The translations under genes were made by a program, and so were the position numbers. This document shows, piece after piece, positions 39,069 through 39,207 of a stretch of 39,207 nt of DNA. Origin of the DNA: an uncultured Opitutales bacterium (lineage in GTDB: Bacteria > Verrucomicrobiota > Verrucomicrobiia > Opitutales > Intestinicryptomonadaceae); NCBI GenBank assembly GCA_900545705.1, contig URAK01000017.1, positions 1-39,207 on the forward strand, read 5' to 3'. The notes under the pieces were generated by a model, which searched no databases, was not told the DNA's origin, and worked only from the letters and a program-made list of their open reading frames with translations. The number at the start of each line of letters is the position of its first letter. The first letter of the stretch is position 1.

Positions 39069-39207
39069 ATGCAAAGGGGCATCTTAGAGCAAATGAAAGA
39101 GGCCGAGCCCATCCACAAAAAACATTATATGCAATCCTCCAAAGATAAAAGGGTGAGCGCAGGCATGGTCTTCAAAAAAAACTCAATAGGCAAAAGTTTC
39201 GCCATTC
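39069..39207 (+). CDS. partial ORF running off the window
   Basis: ATG at 39069, same frame as the ORF ending at 39056, open for 46 codons to the edge: MQRGILEQMKEAEPIHKKHY and on. Basic and polar; not recognised. It may be the continuation of a gene interrupted by the TAG at 39054-39056, or a separate gene. Confidence 0.3.
   Translation, partial: MQRGILEQMKEAEPIHKKHYMQSSKDKRVSAGMVFKKNSIGKSFAI

Larger units (their letters stand above)
38873..39207. other. region after the GH36-like gene up to the window end
   Basis: About 335 nt. No clear terminator. It contains a short ORF (38979-39056) and, in the same frame after its TAG stop, an ORF open to the window edge (39057-39207). Confidence 0.5.

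Noticed and set aside
1..39207. CRISPR arrays, insertion sequences, toxin-antitoxin pairs, phage genes
   Set aside because: No regularly spaced repeat series, transposase motifs or known toxin/antitoxin pairs were seen on either strand.

Overview
The window looks like a chromosomal segment of a glycan-degrading Verrucomicrobiota, plausibly an Opitutales/Puniceicoccales relative from a gut or other polysaccharide-rich habitat. This is an inference from gene content: three PEP-CTERM surface proteins of the short 'PEP + hydrophobic segment + RRR' type, several large exported glycoside hydrolases, a TAT-exported hydroxypyruvate-isomerase-like protein and a K/A-tailed DksA-like protein next to ileS and lspA. 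No rRNA, CRISPR array, phage or recognisable insertion sequence was found.

Layout. 0-2.2 kb (minus): a tiny exported protein and a membrane-anchored protein that reads like a trypsin-fold domain without its catalytic residues. 2.5-7.6 kb (minus): an apparent operon of two Cache-type chemoreceptors (4-bp overlap) and a KDPG/KHG aldolase 15 nt downstream. 7.8-11.1 kb (plus): a very large clan GH-A-like hydrolase with a strong terminator. 11.6-14.4 kb: two paralogous exported sugar isomerase-like TIM barrels (minus), divergent from a TAT-exported hydroxypyruvate isomerase-like protein (plus). 14.4-15.2 kb: repeat- and hairpin-rich spacer ending in a 46-aa lipoprotein gene. 15.3-21 kb (plus): exported coiled-coil protein, then ileS, a DksA-like protein, lspA and a PfkB sugar kinase in a tight run. 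21.4-28.1 kb (plus): two tandem PEP-CTERM paralogues, a DUF4832-like hydrolase and a third PEP-CTERM protein. 28.5-30.3 kb (plus): an AT-rich glycosyltransferase/epimerase pair. 30.3-32.9 kb (minus): ligA with a long C-terminal tail. 33.1 kb: tRNA-Glu followed by a duplicated tail element. 33.4-38.9 kb (plus): a GH123/DUF4091-like hydrolase overlapping a GH36-like alpha-galactosidase.

How it fits together. Apart from the housekeeping run (ileS, lspA, ligA, tRNA-Glu), the content is about capturing and processing external glycans: secreted hydrolases release sugars, exported isomerase-fold proteins may act on them outside the cytoplasm, PEP-CTERM proteins and the glycosyltransferase pair shape the surface, and the chemoreceptor-aldolase operon may link motility to sugar-acid catabolism. 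The best leads are: (i) the tandem PEP-CTERM duplication, which carries a 532-bp tract identical in both copies and a decayed copy of the pfkB 3' end at its junction; (ii) a LigA tail ending in a clamp-binding-like peptide; (iii) the mcp-mcp-eda operon; (iv) the tRNA-Glu tail repeat; (v) promoters whose -10 box ends about 8 nt before the ATG, implying leaderless mRNAs.
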